Under the pieces are notes generated by a model. The model was not told where the DNA came from, searched no databases, and saw only the letters and a program-made list of their open reading frames with translations. From an uncultured Woeseiaceae bacterium (GTDB lineage Bacteria > Pseudomonadota > Gammaproteobacteria > Steroidobacterales > Woeseiaceae), in NCBI GenBank assembly GCA_902517795.1, contig CABYDR010000004.1:1-54323 (forward strand): a DNA stretch of 54,323 nucleotides, written 5' to 3'. This document shows, piece after piece, positions 1-9,649 of the stretch (position 1 is its first letter; the number at the start of each line of letters is the position of its first letter). Both the position numbers and the translations under genes were made by a program.

Positions 1-1
1 A

Positions 2-559
2 GTAGAAGCCGGCTCAGGTTCAATGCAGGTCCCGCTTGATTCAATTGTAACCGCGGTCATGGAGTGGGGTATGGATGAGGGTATCGTTGCCGATGGGGCT
101 CTAGCGATGTCAGACTCGCAGAGGGCAGCCTTCTGGCGTTTGCGTGAAGAGCAACCAGAGGGGCAACGTCGACTTGGCACTCAGCTCAAGCATGATCTTT
201 CGGTTCCTCCTCACCGGCTCGACGAATTTTTAGATCGTGCGAATGATGAGTGCGATGAGATCCTTAAAGGGGTGACAGTCAATGCATTTGGTCATCTAGG
301 AGATGGTAATGTCCATTACAATCTTTCACCACCTACAGGGCGGCGAGATTTTTCGGGTCTAGGTAATGAATTTTCTATTAAATTAGGCAGATTGGCCACT
401 GTAATGGGAGGTAGCTTTGCCGCAGAACATGGGATCGGGCGAACGAAAGTTGAGCTAACAGATCTCCTGCGAGAGCCAGTAGAGCGGAATTTGATGGTTA
501 GCCTAAAGAAAGCGTTGGATGAAAATGATCAGCTCAATCCTGGTGTGCTGGTTTCATAA
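2..559 (+). CDS. FAD-linked oxidase C-terminal region (D-2-hydroxyacid / D-lactate dehydrogenase, GlcD-like), 5'-truncated by window edge
   Basis: Frame is open from base 2 (VEAGSGSMQV...); motifs NAFGHLGDGNVHYN and SFAAEHGIGRTKVE...LNPGVLVS are typical of the FAD-oxidase C-terminal domain. Confidence 0.85.
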   Translation, partial: VEAGSGSMQVPLDSIVTAVMEWGMDEGIVADGALAMSDSQRAAFWRLREEQPEGQRRLGTQLKHDLSVPPHRLDEFLDRANDECDEILKGVTVNAFGHLGDGNVHYNLSPPTGRRDFSGLGNEFSIKLGRLATVMGGSFAAEHGIGRTKVELTDLLREPVERNLMVSLKKALDENDQLNPGVLVS

Positions 560-645
560 TACTTATAACCTATGTGCTCAGCACCATAAATTGAAGCACT
601 TACATTCAATTGAAAAAAATTAACTCAAATTAGAAAAATTTAATT

Positions 646-2391
646 ATGGTCAAAAAACTCTGGCAACATTTAAGTAAAAAGCGCAGAACTCAATTATTAT
701 TATTATTAATTTTAATGCTTTTAGCATCTATCATGGAGGTCGTGAGTATTGGCGCTATAGTACCATTTTTAGGAGCGTTAACCTCGCCTGAAACAATATT
801 TAAACATGAACTTACTCAGCCAATAATTGAAATGTTGGAAATCACAGAGGCCAATCAACTACTTCTACCATTAACCGCCATCTTCGTAATTGCAGCACTC
901 ACCGCTGCTGCTGTTCGCTTGACTCTACTGTATTCTTTAACAAAATTTTCATACGCTGTCGGTGCTGATATTAGTATTGATGTATATAGACGAACTTTGT
1001 ATCAAGATTATTCGATTCATATATCACGTAATAGTAGTGAAATTATCAATGGCATCATTAACAAAACAAACATCGTTATAGGCGGGATTCTAGCACCAAC
1101 AATGACCTTTATTAGTTCAATGCTTATAATGGTCGGTATCATAACAACGGTGATCATTATTAACCCATTCGTTGCTTTAATTTCATTCTCTTTTGTTTCA
1201 TTCATTTATTTAATAATCACTTTGTTTGCCAGAAAATATTGGCAAAGAAATAGTGGTTTAATAGCAAAGAAATCAACACAAATGGTCAAATCCTTGCAAG
1301 AAGGTTTAGGTGGGGTTCGTGATGTCTTAATTGATGGCACGCAAGAATTTTATTGTGACCTCTACCGGAATGCTGACTTATCGTTGCGAAAAGCCAGTGC
1401 CAGTAATATCTTCATTGGACAGAGCCCGCGATATATGATGGAGGCAATTGGCATGGTTTTAATTGGAGTGCTGGCATACACATTAACACTTGAAGAAGGA
1501 GGGTTAGTGGCAGCTATACCCACTCTAGGAGCGTTAGCCATTGGAGCTCAAAAGTTACTTCCGACGATGCAGCAAGCATATGCGTCTATTAGTGCGATAA
1601 ATGGTTCAAAGGATTCTTTTAATGATGTGTTATTTTTACTCGATCAGCCGTTACCTCTAAAAGAGTACCGTGACTCCAACAAAAACTTTGTACCATTTAA
1701 GGAAAGCATTAGTTTTAAGAATGTAAGCTTTAGATATACAGACGACACACCTTGGATATTGAAAAATGTAAATTTAAGCTTTAAGCGCGGCGAGAAAATT
1801 GGAATAGTCGGAGTTACAGGTAGTGGTAAAAGCACATTGTTAGATATTTTAATGGGTCTTCTTGCCCCAACATCAGGAAAATTATTAATTGATGGTGTCG
1901 CAGTTGTAAAAGGAAATAGAGGAGCGTGGCAAGCACATATTTCTCATGTACCACAAAGTATTTATCTAGCGGATAGTACTATCCAAGAAAATATAGCCTT
2001 TGGTGTTTTGCCAGAGGAAGTTAAGGAATCTAGAGTTATCTTAGCCGCACAACTGGCAGAAATTGCAGAAACGATCAATAGTTTAAAGAATAAATACAAA
2101 GCTTTGGTTGGAGAGAGAGGTGTTCAACTTTCTGGTGGCCAAAGACAACGAGTTGGTATAGCTCGTGCGCTTTACAAGGACAGTGATCTTATTATTTTTG
2201 ACGAAGCCACAAGTGCGTTAGACAATCAAACAGAACAGAAAATAATGAAACAAATTGACCAAATGAATAAAAATCAGACAATGTTTTTCATAGCTCATAG
2301 ACTGACAACATTAAAACAATGTGACACTATACTTAGGGTAAATAAAGATTTTACAATTGATGAAATTCGTTATCAGGATCTGGAAATATAA
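646..2391 (+). CDS. ABC transporter, fused permease and ATPase (MsbA/PglK-like polysaccharide or lipid-linked glycan flippase)
   Basis: N-terminal TM segments; Walker A GVTGSGKST, signature LSGGQRQRVGIARAL, Walker B LIIFDEATSALD. Confidence 0.9.
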   Translation: MVKKLWQHLSKKRRTQLLLLLILMLLASIMEVVSIGAIVPFLGALTSPETIFKHELTQPIIEMLEITEANQLLLPLTAIFVIAALTAAAVRLTLLYSLTKFSYAVGADISIDVYRRTLYQDYSIHISRNSSEIINGIINKTNIVIGGILAPTMTFISSMLIMVGIITTVIIINPFVALISFSFVSFIYLIITLFARKYWQRNSGLIAKKSTQMVKSLQEGLGGVRDVLIDGTQEFYCDLYRNADLSLRKASASNIFIGQSPRYMMEAIGMVLIGVLAYTLTLEEGGLVAAIPTLGALAIGAQKLLPTMQQAYASISAINGSKDSFNDVLFLLDQPLPLKEYRDSNKNFVPFKESISFKNVSFRYTDDTPWILKNVNLSFKRGEKIGIVGVTGSGKSTLLDILMGLLAPTSGKLLIDGVAVVKGNRGAWQAHISHVPQSIYLADSTIQENIAFGVLPEEVKESRVILAAQLAEIAETINSLKNKYKALVGERGVQLSGGQRQRVGIARALYKDSDLIIFDEATSALDNQTEQKIMKQIDQMNKNQTMFFIAHRLTTLKQCDTILRVNKDFTIDEIRYQDLEI

Positions 2392-2440
2392 GTATTTTTT
2401 GAATATAAAAAGCACTCTTTTACCAGTAATGTAATGAGTT

Positions 2441-2467
2441 AAATCAAACAATCAGTTTGATTTTTTT
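2441..2467 (+). terminator. Putative rho-independent terminator after ABC transporter
   Basis: ATCAAAC-AATCA-GTTTGAT hairpin followed by T7. Confidence 0.6.
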
Positions 2468-2588
2468 AGATATTAAGATGGTAAGTATGCTTGGTATTGC
2501 CTTGGCTTATTATCTTCGATGCTTCTCAACCAAAATCCTCCAATACTTAATATTAAATGACTTGTGACCAGAAAAGAGAAAAAATAAC

Positions 2589-3587
2589 ATGTTTAAAGAC
2601 TCAACAATACTAGTAACAGGTGGCACGGGCTCTCTTGGGCACGCATTCATACCTATGACTTTAGAAAAATATAATCCTAAAAAAATCATAGTTTTTTCTC
2701 GTGACGAAATGAAACAGTGGGAAATGGCAAAATTATTTAAAAATGATCCTAGGGTACGTTTTTTGATTGGTGATGTGCGAGATAAGGATCGGCTTTATCG
2801 AGCCTTACATAGTGTTGATTATGTTGTTCATGCTGCAGCCACTAAAATTGTTCCAACAGCAGAATATGATCCATTTGAATGTGTCAAAACTAACGTCTTT
2901 GGTGCAATGAATCTAATTGATGCTTGCATTGATAAGGGTGTTAAGAAGATTGTCGCTCTCTCCACTGACAAGGCTAGTAGTCCTGCCAATTTGTATGGTG
3001 CCACAAAGTTAACATCAGATAGATTGTTTGTCTCTGGTAATTCATATGCTGGTGAACATTCTACTGCATTTGCCGTTGTGCGCTATGGTAATGTAATGGG
3101 ATCTCGTGGTTCGGTGATTCCATATTTTATGTCAATTGTTCAAGATGGAATATTACCCATTACAGATAATAGAATGACTCGATTTATGATTTCATTAGAA
3201 CAAGGTGTAGAGTTGATCTGGCATGCTTTTGAAGATACGAAAGGCGGTGAGATATATGTTAAAAAAATTCCATCGATGAAAGTTACTGATATCGCTCTAG
3301 CAGTTAATAAAGAGGCTAGGCAAGAAGAAGTAGGGGTGCGACCTGGTGAGAAGCTACATGAGCAAATGATCGGTCTAGAGGATGCACCTTACACTTATGA
3401 ATACCCTGAATATTTCAAAATACTGCCGTCCATTCATGGGTGGCATAATGATGAGGAGAGAATAGGTTCTGGTATAAAAGTGGATCCAGACTTTACTTAT
3501 CGCTCCGATAAAAATCTAAAATGGATGAAAATATCCGAACTCCAGCAATGGATAGAACAAAATAAAAACAAAATAGGGCGGATCTAA
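2589..3587 (+). CDS. pseB: UDP-N-acetylglucosamine 4,6-dehydratase (inverting), PseB
   Basis: SDR Rossmann motif TGGTGSLGHAF, SRDEMKQWEM, HAAATKIVPTAEYDPFECVKTN, LYGATKL typical of PseB. Confidence 0.9.
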   Translation: MFKDSTILVTGGTGSLGHAFIPMTLEKYNPKKIIVFSRDEMKQWEMAKLFKNDPRVRFLIGDVRDKDRLYRALHSVDYVVHAAATKIVPTAEYDPFECVKTNVFGAMNLIDACIDKGVKKIVALSTDKASSPANLYGATKLTSDRLFVSGNSYAGEHSTAFAVVRYGNVMGSRGSVIPYFMSIVQDGILPITDNRMTRFMISLEQGVELIWHAFEDTKGGEIYVKKIPSMKVTDIALAVNKEARQEEVGVRPGEKLHEQMIGLEDAPYTYEYPEYFKILPSIHGWHNDEERIGSGIKVDPDFTYRSDKNLKWMKISELQQWIEQNKNKIGRI

Positions 3588-3589
3588 GA

Positions 3590-4747
3590 GTGATTCCATA
3601 TGGAAAGCAAGATATCAATCAAGCGGATATTGATTCGGTTGTTAATATATTAAAATCAGACTTTTTAACTCAAGGACCACAAATTCCCTTATTTGAAAAA
3701 AATGTTTCTGATTACTGTGGAGTAAGTACTGCAGTGGCAGTCAATAGCGCAACTTCTGCATTACACATTGCATGTTTAGCTCTAGGTCTAGGCAGGGATG
3801 ATTGGTTATGGACCAGTCCCAATACTTTTGTAGCCTCTGCTAATTGTGGTTTGTATTGTGGTGCTAACGTCGATTTTGTTGATATTGATCCTAAGACATA
3901 TAATCTATGTATTAAAGAATTAGAAAAGAAATTAATTCAGGCTAGGAAAGACAATAATCTCCCCAAGATTGTCATTCCTGTGCATTTTGCAGGACAATCT
4001 TGCAATATGGAAAAAATCAGCTCTTTGAGCAAAGAATATGGATTTAGGGTTATTGAAGACGCCTCTCATGCCATTGGAGGTAAATACCAAGGTAAATCTA
4101 TAGGGTGTTGTCAATATTCGGATATTACAGTTTTTAGCTTCCACCCAGTTAAAATCATCACCACAGCAGAAGGTGGATTAGCAACAACTAATGATGTCTC
4201 ACTAGCTGACAAAATGAAATCACTACGAAGTCATGGAATAACCCGTGATACAAGTCTGATGACATCAGTGTCTGAAGGGGACTGGTACTATCAACAGATA
4301 GACTTGGGATTTAATTATAGGATGACTGAACTGCAGGCAGCTCTTGGGCTATCGCAGATGAAACGTCTAGATGAATTTGTAGCTAGGCGCCACGAATGCA
4401 AGGAGTATTATGATGAATTGTTAGACGGTGTGTCCATAGTTACTCCATTTCAAAGCCCGGATTGTTACTCCGCGCTGCACCTATATCCAATTCTATTAGA
4501 TCAAGATCAAGTCAAAAAATCACGCCAGAAGGTATTTAAAGAGCTGAGAGCGGGTGCAATCGGTGTAAATGTGCATTACATTCCGGTCCACATGCAACCG
4601 TATTATAAAGATAGAGGTTTTAAAAAAGGTGATTTCCCAAAGTCTGAAAACTACTATAAAAGTGTAATTAGTATTCCGTTATTTCAGTCCTTAACAAAAG
4701 AGATGCAAGATGAGGTTGTTGGGACATTGAAGAGTATTTTAGAGTGA
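3590..4747 (+). CDS. pseC: UDP-4-amino-4,6-dideoxy-N-acetyl-beta-L-altrosamine transaminase, PseC (GTG start)
   Basis: DegT/DnrJ/EryC1 motifs (VIEDASHAIGG, FSFHPVKIITTAEGG); directly downstream of pseB. Confidence 0.9.
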   Translation: MIPYGKQDINQADIDSVVNILKSDFLTQGPQIPLFEKNVSDYCGVSTAVAVNSATSALHIACLALGLGRDDWLWTSPNTFVASANCGLYCGANVDFVDIDPKTYNLCIKELEKKLIQARKDNNLPKIVIPVHFAGQSCNMEKISSLSKEYGFRVIEDASHAIGGKYQGKSIGCCQYSDITVFSFHPVKIITTAEGGLATTNDVSLADKMKSLRSHGITRDTSLMTSVSEGDWYYQQIDLGFNYRMTELQAALGLSQMKRLDEFVARRHECKEYYDELLDGVSIVTPFQSPDCYSALHLYPILLDQDQVKKSRQKVFKELRAGAIGVNVHYIPVHMQPYYKDRGFKKGDFPKSENYYKSVISIPLFQSLTKEMQDEVVGTLKSILE

Positions 4748-5445
4748 GATTATGTGTTATTCCAGCGCGAGGAGGGAGCAAGCGAATACCTCGTAAAAAT
4801 ATCAAAGAATTTTTCGGGCAACCAATAATTTCATACTCAATCAAAGTTGCCATTGCTTCAAAATGTTTTGACAGGGTTATCGTGTCAACTGATGACGCCG
4901 AAATAGCTGAAGTTGCTAAATCGTTTGGTGCCGATATTCCTTTTATGCGTTCAAAGCAACTGTCTGATGATCATGTAGGAACAGGATCAGTTACTAAACA
5001 TGCAATAGAGTGGTTTGAATCGCAAGGACAGGCCGTATCAGACGTATGCTGTCTTTATGCAACAGCACCATTTGTTCAGGCTGACGCAATAAATGAAGCC
5101 TATCAGCAAATGACTCTAGAAAAAGCGGATTACTGTTTTACGGTGACAAACTTTGTATTCCCGATTCAAAGAGCAATTAAAATTACAGAGAACAATCGAA
5201 TCGATATGTTTTATCCCAGTAACTATGCTCACCGATCACAAGATCTAGAAGATGCTTGGCATGATGCTGGACAGTTTTACTGGGGTAAAGCCGAAGCTTT
5301 TAAGCAGCAAAAAATTATATTTTCAAAAGATTCGACTCCATATATCTTGCCATCGTATTTGGTTCAAGATATAGATACGCTTCAAGATTGGAAGCGCGCA
5401 GAATTAATGTATCAAGTTTTAAAGCGGGTTGGACAGATAGATTGA
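4744..5445 (+). CDS. pseF: Pseudaminic acid cytidylyltransferase, PseF (GTG start)
   Basis: RLCVIPARGGSKRIPRKNIKEFFGQPIISYSI; overlaps pseC end. Confidence 0.9.
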   Translation: MRLCVIPARGGSKRIPRKNIKEFFGQPIISYSIKVAIASKCFDRVIVSTDDAEIAEVAKSFGADIPFMRSKQLSDDHVGTGSVTKHAIEWFESQGQAVSDVCCLYATAPFVQADAINEAYQQMTLEKADYCFTVTNFVFPIQRAIKITENNRIDMFYPSNYAHRSQDLEDAWHDAGQFYWGKAEAFKQQKIIFSKDSTPYILPSYLVQDIDTLQDWKRAELMYQVLKRVGQID

Positions 5446-6464
5446 ACATAGTTTTTCGAGTCGATTCATCGATCCAAATTGGATTAGGGCACTTAATGCG
5501 CTGTATCGCCTTTGCGGATGAGCTTAAACGAAAAGGCTGCACTGTGACATTTATATGTAGGGCATTGGAAGGCAATTTAATCGAATCGGTTGAGCACAAG
5601 GTAATTGTGTTAGAAAAAAATGACGATTTTCAATCAGATGATCTATATTTGAACTGGTTAGGTGCTTCACAGGGACAAGACGCAGAACAAACAATAAAAG
5701 TGATGCCTAAAATGACAGATTTATTAGTAGTGGACAGCTATGCGCTGGGTCAGTACTGGCATCAAAAGTTAAGGGCGCATACTAAGAAGATACTTGTAAT
5801 CGATGATTTAGCTGATAGACATTTTGATTGTGATATCCTGCTTAACCAAAACTTAGGCGTGGAAGAAAAAGTATATAAGGGAAGAGTACCAAGGGATTGC
5901 AAATTATTACTAGGCTGTAACTATGCCCTACTGCGGCCAGAATTCTCAGAAACAAGGGCCAAAGCATTGGAAAAAAGGCGCTACAACTCAGAAATAGAGA
6001 ATGTTCTTGTTAGTCTGGGAGGGTGTGATATTGATAATGTTACTTACGATATTCTGCAGCAACTAGATAGCAAATTTAATATTGTCGTCGTGCTAGGAAA
6101 AACATCGCCAAATATTAAAATGATTAAAGCTTACGCTAAAAATAAGAATATTGAGGTTATAGTCGATGCTAATAACATGTCAGAGTTGATGTTAAATGCT
6201 GATATAGCAATTGGTGCTGGTGGTTCAACTTCATGGGAAAGGTGTTGTTTGGGATTGCCAACATTATTATATGTTTTGGCGGATAACCAGAGAGATGCAG
6301 CGGAGCGGTTAGAGGATCTAGGAGCAGTTATCATCATTGATAACTTAAAGACGGCTTTGCAGTTAATAATAGAAAACTCTGACTACCAAAATATTATGTC
6401 AAAAAATGCGCAGTCCATCTGTGATGGTTTAGGTTGCAAAAGAGTAGGAAGCTATGTCGTCTAA
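5442..6464 (+). CDS. pseG: UDP-2,4-diacetamido-2,4,6-trideoxy-beta-L-altropyranose hydrolase, PseG (TTG start preferred over 5388)
   Basis: NIVFRVDSSIQIGLGHLMRCIAFADEL, GGSTSWERCCLGLP; starts overlapping the pseF stop. Confidence 0.88.
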   Translation: MNIVFRVDSSIQIGLGHLMRCIAFADELKRKGCTVTFICRALEGNLIESVEHKVIVLEKNDDFQSDDLYLNWLGASQGQDAEQTIKVMPKMTDLLVVDSYALGQYWHQKLRAHTKKILVIDDLADRHFDCDILLNQNLGVEEKVYKGRVPRDCKLLLGCNYALLRPEFSETRAKALEKRRYNSEIENVLVSLGGCDIDNVTYDILQQLDSKFNIVVVLGKTSPNIKMIKAYAKNKNIEVIVDANNMSELMLNADIAIGAGGSTSWERCCLGLPTLLYVLADNQRDAAERLEDLGAVIIIDNLKTALQLIIENSDYQNIMSKNAQSICDGLGCKRVGSYVV

Positions 6465-7770
6465 GAAAGTTGTAGTAGTTGGTTCTGGCATCACAGGGAT
6501 TACTGCTGCTTATTTTGAAGCAAGGAAAGGTAATTCCGTTACTTTAATAGATTCTGATAAGAGAGCAGGTGGTCTACTAAAGAGTGATTTTTCTAATGGA
6601 CAGTATTTTGATTATGGAACGCACATATTCTCTGAAACAATTATTCCAAAGCTAAATGATTTCTTATTTTCAGACCTAGATTGTAATAATTGTGTTATCA
6701 CAGATAAAATTGAAACTTATTGCTATTTCAACGGTGAAATTAACTTCAAAAATGCCTGTGTTGACATAAATAGTTTGACTGAGCAGCTTTATTTAAAGGC
6801 GTGTCATGAGTTAATGACAGCAAGCGACAAAGCTGCTAATAATCTTGAATCGTTTTTCATAAATCGGTTTGGAAAGACAATTTATGAGGAGGTCTTTAAG
6901 AATGTTATTAAGAAATATTTTGGACTCGATGCACATCTACTTTCGGAGAAAATGGGGTATTTTTTTGATATGTCCAGGGTCATCGCCTTTGATGGTCCTG
7001 CTACGAAAGAGCTAACAAAAATTGATAAATTTAATCGAAAATTAGGTCACCACGTTAGAGAAAGCGGCGTAGCTAAATATTATCCTAAAGTCGGTGGCAT
7101 TGGCGCTATTGTTGATCTTTTGCTGAAAAAGGTAGATCGAGAAGGGGTTAATGTAAAGTTATCAACAAACATTCAAAAGGTAAAAGAAGAAAAAGGCAAA
7201 ATAATTTCGCTCCTAACAGAGGATGAAAAAATAAAAGTTGACAGACTTGTTTGGACATTACCCAGTAGTTTTCTGACGTATCTATCAGGGAATAAAAAAG
7301 GATTTCCGCCAAAATTTAGAAATACAGGTTTGTATGATTTTACTTATGAGCATCCTTTAAATTTGAAATCGGTATTCCTTAATGTTTATGATTCAAATCT
7401 ATATACGGGCAGGGTGACTTTATACCAAAACTTATCAAAAACAAATAACTATAGCTGTACAGTAGAAGTTTTAACTGATCATAATGTTAATTTGTCCAGA
7501 TTGATTGATACCATCCAAAAAGAATTAATAGAAATAGGTGTCGTAGATCAAAATAATCAATGTGTTTTCAAACAATTTCGTCCAATCAAAAGTGGCTTTC
7601 CAGTTTTAACTACAGAGTTCCTAGAGTCTCAAAGTGAATTGAGTAAATATTGTGAAAATTATTTCAAAAATGTATTGTTTGTTGGGCGTAATTCAGGTCA
7701 AGCGTTTTTTATGAACGATGTTTTGACTGATACTTTTGAAAAGGTTAAGGGAGAATCCAATGTTAAATGA
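6454..7770 (+). CDS. NAD(P)/FAD-dependent oxidoreductase (amine-oxidase / UDP-galactopyranose mutase-like fold)
   Basis: GxGxxG motif VVVGSGITGITAAYFEARKGNSVTLIDSDKRAGG; C-terminal FAD motif. Confidence 0.75.
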   Translation: MSSKKVVVVGSGITGITAAYFEARKGNSVTLIDSDKRAGGLLKSDFSNGQYFDYGTHIFSETIIPKLNDFLFSDLDCNNCVITDKIETYCYFNGEINFKNACVDINSLTEQLYLKACHELMTASDKAANNLESFFINRFGKTIYEEVFKNVIKKYFGLDAHLLSEKMGYFFDMSRVIAFDGPATKELTKIDKFNRKLGHHVRESGVAKYYPKVGGIGAIVDLLLKKVDREGVNVKLSTNIQKVKEEKGKIISLLTEDEKIKVDRLVWTLPSSFLTYLSGNKKGFPPKFRNTGLYDFTYEHPLNLKSVFLNVYDSNLYTGRVTLYQNLSKTNNYSCTVEVLTDHNVNLSRLIDTIQKELIEIGVVDQNNQCVFKQFRPIKSGFPVLTTEFLESQSELSKYCENYFKNVLFVGRNSGQAFFMNDVLTDTFEKVKGESNVK

Positions 7771-8605
7771 AGAACAGAAGTCATTTTATGAAGAAAGAGG
7801 CTATCTAATCGTCGATAATATTGTGTCTGAAAACGATTTGAAATTAATTAAAGTCGGCATTACCAATATGCTGGATGCGATTATAGTTAGAGCTAAGAAA
7901 GAATACCCAAAACATCAAAATATATTAAAAAATGCTGACAATATATCAAAAAAAATGAACATTCTTGAAACTGTTGATCATAAGTATGTCGCAGAGCTTC
8001 ACGATTGCATGTTAACTGCTAACAACCCTTATATTGCAAAAATCATTTCCTCAGAAAATATCTTAAATGTTATAAATAATTTGCTTGGAAAATCTTTTGA
8101 CAACCCTTTATTTACGACCTCATCCATGGGTATCTTTTCCATGCCCCAGAATACACAACATACAGTAATTCAATGGCATACAGATACATTTTACACATGC
8201 AAAGATGGGGAGTATGTGCACTTGTGGACACCAATTATTGAAGACTCCTCTGAAGATCTAGGTTCTCTTCATATATTGCCTGGTTCACATAAGGAACCAT
8301 TTACAGGTGAGATTAGAGATAACTCTAACTTGGAAAGTGATATACATAAATTTAGTATTTCAGATGAGTTTGTACAAAAATATGACGAAATTGTCGTTGA
8401 ATTAAAACAAGGACAAGGCTTGTTTTTTAACCAATATTTAGTTCACAGAGGCGGGATAAATGGAACTGAAAGAACAAGATTTAATTTAGTAACACTATAT
8501 CATTCAATGAGTAATCCTAAGTTCTCACCTTATTATTTACAGCATCCAAAATCACCAATTTCTAGCGATGAGTTCTTTGACGAAATGAAGCTGGGAAAAC
8601 ATTAA
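7760..8605 (+). CDS. Phytanoyl-CoA dioxygenase (PhyH)-family Fe(II)/2-oxoglutarate oxygenase
   Basis: MLNEEQKSFYEERGYLIVDNIVSE start; WHTD metal motif, LHILPGSHK, QYLVHRGGINGTERTRFNL. Confidence 0.8.
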   Translation: MLNEEQKSFYEERGYLIVDNIVSENDLKLIKVGITNMLDAIIVRAKKEYPKHQNILKNADNISKKMNILETVDHKYVAELHDCMLTANNPYIAKIISSENILNVINNLLGKSFDNPLFTTSSMGIFSMPQNTQHTVIQWHTDTFYTCKDGEYVHLWTPIIEDSSEDLGSLHILPGSHKEPFTGEIRDNSNLESDIHKFSISDEFVQKYDEIVVELKQGQGLFFNQYLVHRGGINGTERTRFNLVTLYHSMSNPKFSPYYLQHPKSPISSDEFFDEMKLGKH

Positions 8606-8608
8606 ATC

Positions 8609-9649
8609 ATGGTAAAAATTAATAATCATGTGCTAAGTAATTATGGTGAGCCCTTTATTGTTGCAGAAGCGGGAATTAATCATAATGGAGAGCTTAAGTT
8701 GGCTTTTGAGATGATAGAAGTTGCGAATAAATCTGGTGCTAATGCAATTAAATTTCAAACATATAGGACAGAAGAAGTTTGTGGTGACAAAACACAAATG
8801 TTTACCTATCAATCTCAAGGTAAAGAAGTCACAGAATCGATGTTTGAGATGTTTAGTCGCTATGAGTTTACCCGAGACGAATGGAATGCAATAAAGCAAA
8901 AGTGTGATAAAGAGGGGATTTTATTTCTGTCAACGCCACAGAATCGAACTGATCTAGACCTTCTAATGGAATTAGGCATCCCAGCTATTAAAGTGGGCTC
9001 TGATGACTTTGTTAATCTGCCGTTGTTATCAGATTATGCGACCACAAAATTGCCTATGATTGTATCTTGTGGCATGGCTGATATGGCGGAGGTATTCCAG
9101 GCTTTAGATGCAATTGGCACATTTGATGGTTACCCAACAGTCTTATTACTTTGCACCTCCCAATATCCAACGCCCTCCGATGATGTCAATCTGTTGAAAT
9201 TAAAAACTTTAGCCAATTTATTTCCTGACTTAGTGCTTGGATTTTCTGATCACACGCAAGGATCACTTGCCTCCTCATTAGCTGTTAGTTTTGGTGCTGT
9301 CTTATTTGAGAAGCATTTTACGATGGATAATGGTTTATCAGGGCCCGATCATTGGTTCTCTGAAAATCCAACAACACTAAAAAGATGGGTGGATGACATA
9401 CATGAATCATATAAGATGATGGGAAATGGTCTTATTAGGCCGACTGAAGGTGAATTAATAAACAAACCAGAATTTCAAAGAGTATTGGTTGCTAGTAAGG
9501 ATATAGGAGAGGGAGAATTATTTAAATTAGAAAACATAATGTTAAGTAGGGTCGCTGGGGGAAAAGGGCTTCCACCTTCCTTTATGGATAGGATAATAGG
9601 TTCAAGGAGTAACAGGAGGTATAAAAAGAACGAGGCAATATTTATATGA
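8609..9649 (+). CDS. pseI: Pseudaminic acid synthase, PseI (NeuB family)
   Basis: PFIVAEAGINHNGEL, AIKFQTY, STPQNRTDLDLL, FSDHTQGSLAS, C-terminal SAF-like domain. Confidence 0.9.
   Translation: MVKINNHVLSNYGEPFIVAEAGINHNGELKLAFEMIEVANKSGANAIKFQTYRTEEVCGDKTQMFTYQSQGKEVTESMFEMFSRYEFTRDEWNAIKQKCDKEGILFLSTPQNRTDLDLLMELGIPAIKVGSDDFVNLPLLSDYATTKLPMIVSCGMADMAEVFQALDAIGTFDGYPTVLLLCTSQYPTPSDDVNLLKLKTLANLFPDLVLGFSDHTQGSLASSLAVSFGAVLFEKHFTMDNGLSGPDHWFSENPTTLKRWVDDIHESYKMMGNGLIRPTEGELINKPEFQRVLVASKDIGEGELFKLENIMLSRVAGGKGLPPSFMDRIIGSRSNRRYKKNEAIFI

Noticed and set aside
690-715. ATT/TTA triplet run in the ABC transporter 5' end
   Set aside because: Explained by consecutive leucine codons in a transmembrane-proximal segment.
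2478-2588. Short 28-codon ORF (MVSMLGIALAYYLRCFSTK...) upstream of pseB
   Set aside because: Very short, no motif; probably intergenic or promoter/leader region.
4668-4853. Minus-strand ORFs antisense to pse genes (also 3932-4144, 5315-5599, 8633-8899 and similar)
   Set aside because: All fall inside supported plus-strand CDSs and show no family motifs.
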